A model generated the notes under the pieces. The model saw nothing but the letters and a program-made list of their open reading frames with translations, did not search any database and had not been told where the DNA came from. Below, one piece after another: positions 59,529-64,000 of a stretch of DNA of 64,000 nucleotides. The translations under genes were made by a program, and so were the position numbers. Position 1 is the stretch's first letter; the number at the start of each line of letters is the position of its first letter. This DNA comes from Geothrix sp. (GTDB lineage Bacteria > Acidobacteriota > Holophagae > Holophagales > Holophagaceae). The stretch covers positions 124,001 to 188,000 of the forward strand of contig JAGRPP010000015.1 of the NCBI GenBank assembly GCA_019449415.1, written 5' to 3'.

Positions 59529-61464
59529 GACCTCTCCAACCCCGCCAAATCGCGGCCTCCACCTTCGCGAGGGTGGAGGCCGCGCTGCTCCGGCCGGCGT
59601 AGGCTTCGGCTTCCACGGCGTCGGCCAGCTCGGCGAGCGGCGTCTTCCGCTCGGGGCGCAGGGCCGCCAGGCGGCCCAGCCAGACCCTGGCCGTCTCGCC
59701 GGCCATCGGCGGGGCGACCCGGCGGGTCCGGGCCAGCAGGGGGTGCAGGGCGCGGATGCGGCCGGGCCCGGCCGGCTGGGGCCGCCACAGGCCCCGCGTG
59801 CGCCACGCCATCCAGGCCAGGGCGAGCAGCCCCACGCCCCAGGACAGCGCCGCCGGGGGCGCCTTCCAGCGCCATTCCCAGCCCTCGACGCGGCTCTGGA
59901 TCCAGGAGAACCCCGCCTGCTGGTCCTGGTCGGAAAATCGGATGATGTACCGGTCCCAGTGGTAGGTCAGCGCGTCGAACCAGCGGGAGAGCGTCGAGAG
60001 GGCTTGGCCGCCGGAGGCGGATCCCACCGCCGCCGGAGTGGGATCCGCGCGGTGCCACCGGCCCTGGTCCCAGTATTCCACCCAGCTGTGGGCCTGGTCC
60101 TGGCTCACGCGGAAGTAGCCCCCTTCGGGAATCCAGGGGCCCAGCCGGTAGCCGTTCACCACGCGGGCAGGTACGCCGCGAGCCCGCAGCATCTGGGCCA
60201 GGGCCGAGGCGAAATACTCGCAATGCCCCGCCTGGGTGCGCTCCAGGAAATCCTCCAGCGGGCGGGCGGCTTTGCCGGAGGGATTGTCGAGGGTGTAACG
60301 GAAGCCGCGCAGGGCCCGCTCCAGCACCCGGGCCAGCTCCGGTGCGGGGAGGATCCCCGGTGCCAGGCGCAGGCTCCAGCGACGAACCACTTCCTGCTCG
60401 GGACCGAGTTCGACGAGCTGCTCAAGCCGTCGAGGGGACAGTTGCGGTTCCAAAGGCTCTGCCGTCGCGGGGTTCCAGGCCACCTCCATCGGCATGGGAC
60501 GGACCCGAGGGAACCGCCAGCGGAGGCTGCCGCCTTCGGCACGCCGCAACGGCAGCCCTGCAGGCGACAACCCGGACACGCCGTAGGGCAGGGCCAGGAT
60601 GCCGTGGTTGCTGGGAGTAAACAGGAATTCCGCCTGCAGGGCGCCTGGGCCGCGGCGGGGGACAAAGAAGGCATCGCTCGGGGTGAGCTTGGAGGGAGTC
60701 CAGTGGTCCCCTTCAAGGGACTCCAGCGCCACCCCGTGCAGGAGTTCCAATCCCCGCAGCCGGGATGGATCCGTGCCGGGGGGCGGGGCGATGCGCAGAA
60801 CGACTTCGGGATTGGGAGCGATGGGTCCGCCGCCGGCGAGGTCGAGCTGATCGCTGAGCCCGGCCTGGGCCAGGGCGGCCGTAGAGCCCAGGAACGCGGG
60901 TCGGAATCCGGTATTCAGGCGGGGGAGCGAAATGAAGAATCCTGCCCCCAGCAGCAGGGCGCCCGCCAGCCAGAGGGGGACCCGGCCGTAGGGCGGACGG
61001 GAGAAGGCACCCCGTCGGAGGCTGGAGGATATCTCCCAGCTCTGCTGAAGCAGGGCAAGCGCCGCGGCGCCGAACCAGGCCAGGGCCCAGGCCAGAAACG
61101 GCAAGCTGGTGGTGCTGACCGCAGCCGTCAGGAGGAGCAGGAACCCCATGAGCACCAGCTGGCGCCGGTGGGAGATCTCCCGGGGCAGGGCGAGCCGCAG
61201 GCCGGCCAGCAGGAAGAGGGTGTGGATGGCGACGGAGAAGACGCCCCGGCCTCGCGCGAGATCAGCCAGGAAGAAGACCAGGGCACCCACTTCCAGCCAG
61301 CGCTGATGCCGCCCGAGGTTCCAGCGGAGCAGCTCCACCAGCGCCGCCGCGATCAGGGGCAGCGCCATGCCCACCAGTTCGCCCGGATCGTAGAGGCCCG
61401 TGGAAGCGGCGGCCCCCAGGGCCACCCACAGGGGCAGGTGGTCGATCCAGCGCGCCCCCCTCAC
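59515..61464 (-). CDS. TgpA-type membrane transglutaminase
   Basis: A GTG at 61464 overlaps the anmK stop (GTGA) and gives 649 residues. The first 200 residues carry about six membrane helices (DUF3488 region). The soluble transglutaminase-like domain has the catalytic triad in RTQAGHCEYFASAL (Cys), QAHSWVEYW (His) and ADPTPA (Asp). A further helix near residue 560 leads to a C-terminal cytoplasmic part. TgpA proteins occur widely, often with DUF58 and MoxR; here the neighbour is anmK. Their reaction in vivo is not known. Confidence 0.9.
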   Translation of the reverse strand: MRGARWIDHLPLWVALGAAASTGLYDPGELVGMALPLIAAALVELLRWNLGRHQRWLEVGALVFFLADLARGRGVFSVAIHTLFLLAGLRLALPREISHRRQLVLMGFLLLLTAAVSTTSLPFLAWALAWFGAAALALLQQSWEISSSLRRGAFSRPPYGRVPLWLAGALLLGAGFFISLPRLNTGFRPAFLGSTAALAQAGLSDQLDLAGGGPIAPNPEVVLRIAPPPGTDPSRLRGLELLHGVALESLEGDHWTPSKLTPSDAFFVPRRGPGALQAEFLFTPSNHGILALPYGVSGLSPAGLPLRRAEGGSLRWRFPRVRPMPMEVAWNPATAEPLEPQLSPRRLEQLVELGPEQEVVRRWSLRLAPGILPAPELARVLERALRGFRYTLDNPSGKAARPLEDFLERTQAGHCEYFASALAQMLRARGVPARVVNGYRLGPWIPEGGYFRVSQDQAHSWVEYWDQGRWHRADPTPAAVGSASGGQALSTLSRWFDALTYHWDRYIIRFSDQDQQAGFSWIQSRVEGWEWRWKAPPAALSWGVGLLALAWMAWRTRGLWRPQPAGPGRIRALHPLLARTRRVAPPMAGETARVWLGRLAALRPERKTPLAELADAVEAEAYAGRSSAASTLAKVEAAIWRGWRGPTSR

Positions 61465-62594
61465 GGCCAGACCCAGCTCCCAAGGGCCGCGGGATGGCTG
61501 GCACCGGTCACTTCCGGGAGGTTGCCGGGCACGCCCAGCGCGCTGGCTGCGCCCAGCAGGGCCCAGCTCACGGCCTCCCGCGCCCCCGAGGGGAAGGCCA
61601 GGTCGTCTTCGAGTGGCAGCGGCAGGCGGGCCGCCAGCTCCGCTCGCAGGCGCCGGTGCCGGGCCCCGCCGCCGCTCACCAGACCCCGCAAGGCGGGAAC
61701 CTGCGACCCCAGCCGGGCGAGCTCCTGGGCGACGGCCTGAGCTGTGAAGGCCGCCAGGGTGGCCAGGCGGTCGGCCAGGGGTAGGGCCTCCAGGGTCGCG
61801 ACTTCCGCCTTCAGCCAAGCCTCTCCGAAGACCTCCCGGCCGGTGGATTTGGGCAAGGTCTGCTGGAAGTAGGGATGCTGCAGCCACCGCGCCAGCAGGT
61901 CTGCGTGAACTCCGCCGGAGGCCGCGGCGCCCTCGGAATCAAAGGGCCGGCCCAGCCAACGCCGGGCCGCGAGATCCAGCAGCGACATGCCCGGGCCCGT
62001 ATCCCAGGCCTGGAGGCGCTGGCCGTCCCAGGCGGCGATATTGGCGATGCCGCCCAGGTTCAGAGCCAGCCATGGTTCGGCCCCGCGCAGCCAGCGCTCC
62101 GGCAGGGGGACCAGGGGGGCTCCCTGCCCGCCCAGGGCCAGGTCGCGGCGGCGCAGGTCCCACACCACGGGACAACCCAGGGCCTCGGCCAGCACATAGG
62201 GATCCGCCAACTGGAGGCTCGCGCCCTCGGCGGGATGGTGCTGGACGGTCTGGCCGTGGAGACTCGCCAGGTCCGGCGAGAGACCGAGGTCTGCGCAGAG
62301 GTCCGCGGCGGCGCGGGCATGGTGGTCGCCCAGGCGGCGCTGGAGGATACAGAGCCCGGCGGGGTCCAGGCGGTTCGAGGCGGCCTCGAGCACCTGGTCC
62401 TTCAGCGATTCCGGATATGACGCCGCATGGTGCCCCAGCAGGCGCAGGAAGGGGCGCCCCTCCGGGAAGGCCGTCGGTTCCACCTCCACCAGCACGGCGT
62501 CCACACCGTCGGCGCTGGTGCCGGACATGAGACCCAGCACGCGCCAGGGGCGGTCCTCCGGGAGCGGGATGCGGGAACGCATGAGGGTGATCAT
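61461..62594 (-). CDS. anmK: Anhydro-N-acetylmuramic acid kinase
   Basis: AnmK recycles peptidoglycan by converting anhydro-MurNAc to MurNAc-6-phosphate. The 377-residue protein has LGLMSGTSADGVDAVLVE near the start (ATP-binding phosphate loop), SLHGQTVQHHP, DPYVLAEALGCPVVWDLRRRD, LNLGGIANIA, DTGPGMSLLD and VSGGGARH near the end. ATG 62594 is used; 62582 is possible. It is translationally coupled to the TgpA gene. Other cell-wall recycling genes are not in the window. It is divergent from a zinc-ribbon protein gene. Confidence 0.95.
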   Translation of the reverse strand: MITLMRSRIPLPEDRPWRVLGLMSGTSADGVDAVLVEVEPTAFPEGRPFLRLLGHHAASYPESLKDQVLEAASNRLDPAGLCILQRRLGDHHARAAADLCADLGLSPDLASLHGQTVQHHPAEGASLQLADPYVLAEALGCPVVWDLRRRDLALGGQGAPLVPLPERWLRGAEPWLALNLGGIANIAAWDGQRLQAWDTGPGMSLLDLAARRWLGRPFDSEGAAASGGVHADLLARWLQHPYFQQTLPKSTGREVFGEAWLKAEVATLEALPLADRLATLAAFTAQAVAQELARLGSQVPALRGLVSGGGARHRRLRAELAARLPLPLEDDLAFPSGAREAVSWALLGAASALGVPGNLPEVTGASHPAALGSWVWP

Positions 62595-62649
62595 GCCAGC
62601 AAGTCGGGGTGCCGGAATCCGGATACCCTGGATGCCCTCGGGGGTTTCC

Positions 62650-63231
62650 ATGTCCTTCTGGCTCATTCTCGTCATCGGCGTCGTGGTCTTCTTCGTCCTG
62701 CGCGGCAAGAAGGACCGTGCCGAGCAGCTCGGCGCCTCGCGTCGCGCCCTGCCCACGGCGCCGCTGGAGCCCCATGTCTTCCCCTGTCCCTACCCCAAGT
62801 GCCCCACCTGCGGCGCCACGGGCGACAAGATGAAGCAGGACTGGGACGGCCTGCGCGCCGTGAAGTGGACCTGCGGGTACTGCGGGGCCCAGGCGGGCGT
62901 GCAGACCCTCAAGGACGAGGAACTCCCCCCCTCGGCCCGGCGGCGCCTGGGCCTGGACGCGCCCATGCAGGGCTCCGTGCCCATGCAGCAGGGCGGCTAC
63001 GGCCAGCCTGGCGGCGGCATGGGCGGCCTGCTCACGGGCATGATGATCGGCAGCATGATGGGCGGTGGCCACCAGCACCACGATCAGCAGAATGGGAGTG
63101 ATGGCTGGGGTGGCGGGTCCTCCGACAGTTCCTCCAGCGACTGGGGCGAGTCGGGCTCCAGCGATGGCGGCGATTCCGGTGGCGACTGGGGCGGGGGAGA
63201 TTCCGGCGGGGACTCCGGCGGAGACTGGTAG
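62650..63231 (+). CDS. Membrane-anchored zinc-ribbon protein with Gly/Asp/Ser-rich tail
   Basis: The 193-residue product begins with a membrane helix (about residues 3-17, FWLILVIGVVVFFVL), followed by a zinc-ribbon with CPTCGATGDKM and CGYCGAQAG. A Gly/Met-rich segment comes next (about 110-145, GQPGGGMGGLLTG) and then a low-complexity tail of Gly, Asp, Ser and Trp, ending in GGDSGGDW. Some membrane and flexible-tail proteins of the phage-shock or TM2-type show similar tails, but I do not assign a family. ATG 62650 has a GGGGG site; the frame is open further upstream without conserved content. Confidence 0.7.
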   Translation: MSFWLILVIGVVVFFVLRGKKDRAEQLGASRRALPTAPLEPHVFPCPYPKCPTCGATGDKMKQDWDGLRAVKWTCGYCGAQAGVQTLKDEELPPSARRRLGLDAPMQGSVPMQQGGYGQPGGGMGGLLTGMMIGSMMGGGHQHHDQQNGSDGWGGGSSDSSSSDWGESGSSDGGDSGGDWGGGDSGGDSGGDW

Positions 63232-63280
63232 GCGCGCTTCAGTCCTGTCGACATCCTGGCCAAGGGTGAAGACGGATCCG

Positions 63281-63565
63281 CTACAGCACTTTCGGCACCA
63301 CGAACTGCCCATGGTCCTGGTCGGGCGCATTCGCCAGGGCCTGGGCCTGGGTGAAGACCTCACGCGGCTCGTCCTCCCGGCGGGGCAGGGGACGGTCCAG
63401 GCCGGCGAGCATGGGCTCCACCTGGTCGAGGGGGAGTTCGTCCAGGCTGGCCGCATGGGTGAGCATCCGGGCCATGGCCGTGCGCATGGGTTCGACCTCT
63501 TCCTCCTGCAGGCTCAGGTGGGCCAAGGCGGCGCAGCGCAGGACATCCTCGCGGGTGACTTCCAT
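63281..63565 (-). CDS. gatC: Asp-tRNA(Asn)/Glu-tRNA(Gln) amidotransferase subunit C
   Basis: GatC is the small clamp subunit of the GatCAB complex that corrects Glu-tRNA-Gln or Asp-tRNA-Asn. The 94-residue product fits the family: REDVLRCAALAHLSLQEEEVEP at the start, MLAGLDRPLPRREDEP in the middle and the C-terminal FVVPKVL. gatA and gatB are not in the window, so the complex is encoded elsewhere. It is convergent with the zinc-ribbon gene. Confidence 0.92.
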   Translation of the reverse strand: MEVTREDVLRCAALAHLSLQEEEVEPMRTAMARMLTHAASLDELPLDQVEPMLAGLDRPLPRREDEPREVFTQAQALANAPDQDHGQFVVPKVL

Positions 63566-63611
63566 CTCAGGCTCCTAAAAAACCACAGAGTTCAATGAAG
63601 AAATACAAAAG

Positions 63612-63675
63612 GGCCACAAAGGGCTCAAAGGTCACAAAGGAGTATTGCTTTGTGGATTTTGTGTTCTTTGTGGCC
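63612..63675. repeat. CACAAAG-type inverted repeat at the end of a GxxExxY gene
   Basis: GGCCACAAAG (63612-63621) is inverted as CTTTGTGGCC (63666-63675). Between and around them lie further CACAAAGG, TTTGTGG and TTTGTGTTCTTTG copies. The last codons and stop of the GxxExxY gene fall inside the repeat. The same kind of repeat, with CACCAAG in place of CACAAAG, occurs at 41088-41207. Confidence 0.7.
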
Positions 63676-64000
63676 GATTCTCATTCCAGATGAATTTGCG
63701 GATCTCGAATTTGGGCGAACCGAAGTTGACCAGAAGCCCATGTTCGGTTCGTGAAGCCTTGAGATAGCCCAGTATCTGGGCCTCGTGTTCTGGAGCCAGG
63801 CTTCTGGCGGCTTTCAACTCGATGAGAAGGATGCCCTCTACGATGAGATCAGCCATGTAATCCCCGATGACCGTTCCATCCTCATCAAATACCTTGATGG
63901 GTCGCTGCGACTCGACCTTTAACCCGGCCTTACGGAGGCGATGGGCCAAGGCATTCTCGTACACCTTCTCAAGGTGGCCGTGCCCGAGGTATGTGTGGAT
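63632..64000 (-). CDS. GxxExxY protein (PD-(D/E)XK-like), N-terminus cut by window edge
   Basis: The frame continues off the right edge, so the true start is missing. The visible part includes the family name motif GHLEKVY near the edge, then ENALAHRLRKAGL, a nuclease-like core DYMADLIVEGILLIELKA with Asp and ELK, and the C-terminal LLVNFGSPKFEIRKFIW. GxxExxY proteins belong to the PD-(D/E)XK superfamily and are usually of unknown function. The tail after residue FIW is encoded by a CACAAAG repeat, so the conserved protein ends there. Confidence 0.85.
   Translation of the reverse strand: MHTYLGHGHLEKVYENALAHRLRKAGLKVESQRPIKVFDEDGTVIGDYMADLIVEGILLIELKAARSLAPEHEAQILGYLKASRTEHGLLVNFGSPKFEIRKFIWNENRPQRTQNPQSNTPL

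Overview
The window looks like chromosomal DNA from a GC-rich, Gram-negative bacterium with a periplasm, outer membrane and c-type cytochromes. The gene mix (two secreted M13 peptidases, a bacilliredoxin, a HybA/HybB-type electron-transfer pair, multiheme cytochrome c, a BlaI-type repressor, an aerotolerance (Bat) cluster and a DUF4139 protein) best fits Acidobacteriota, probably the Holophaga/Geothrix group. That placement is inference from gene content; there is no rRNA in the window. I see no prophage, insertion sequence or CRISPR array. Genes are tightly packed, with many ATGA or GTGA stop/start overlaps and several GTG starts.

Layout. 1-6.5 kb (minus strand): an outer-membrane protein fragment, two tandem M13 peptidases, a DUF4442 hotdog protein, glpX and cutA. 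6.5-7 kb: a gene-free stretch with an imperfect direct repeat, a perfect 25-bp inverted repeat and tRNA-Pro(CGG). 7-9.6 kb: DciA-like DUF721 protein, class III CoA-transferase, then bacilliredoxin and an FMN reductase sharing a divergent promoter with an FNR-like box. 9.7-12.7 kb: sppA, a MarC-family gene and a possible lipoprotein. 12.7-17.3 kb (minus): ffh, a TPR protein, rpsP, khpA, rimM and a second DUF4442 gene; trmD and rplS are not at their usual place. 17.4-21.2 kb: YyaL/DUF255 protein and malic enzyme. 21.5-23.6 kb: a BlaI-type repressor and an M56 (BlaR1-type) membrane protease fused to a lytic transglycosylase domain. 23.7-30.2 kb: a small protein behind a cluster of TGTCATG sites, ruvC-rnr, a secreted protein, a hexapeptide acyltransferase with repeats at both ends, and a glycosyltransferase 9.

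30-43 kb: tetraheme cytochrome c and a PstS-like protein, cysS, a GAF protein, thioesterase, thioredoxin-like protein, a Bat-type operon (DUF58, a BatD-like protein, two vWA proteins), DUF4139, SRPBCC, yggS and a coiled-coil zinc-ribbon protein. 43-45.3 kb: groES-groEL behind a CIRCE operator. 45.5-50.5 kb: a small Cys/Lys-rich secreted protein, then a four-gene redox/signalling operon made of a HybA-like Fe-S protein, a HybB/NrfD membrane protein, a sensor kinase with two heme-c motifs, and a membrane-anchored response regulator carrying a GcvH-like domain. 50.6-64 kb: DUF5694 protein, lipA, a secreted SdrD-B-like protein behind an AT-rich leader, scpA, uvrC, an MBL hydrolase, a stomatin-like protein, a TgpA-type transglutaminase, anmK, a zinc-ribbon protein, gatC and a GxxExxY protein cut by the window edge.

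The two best candidates for little-described systems are the BlaI/M56-transglycosylase pair, which looks like a cell-wall sensing or remodelling module, and the HybA/HybB, heme-kinase and GcvH-like regulator operon, which looks like a redox-sensing module at the membrane. Both functions are inferred from domain order and have no experimental support here.
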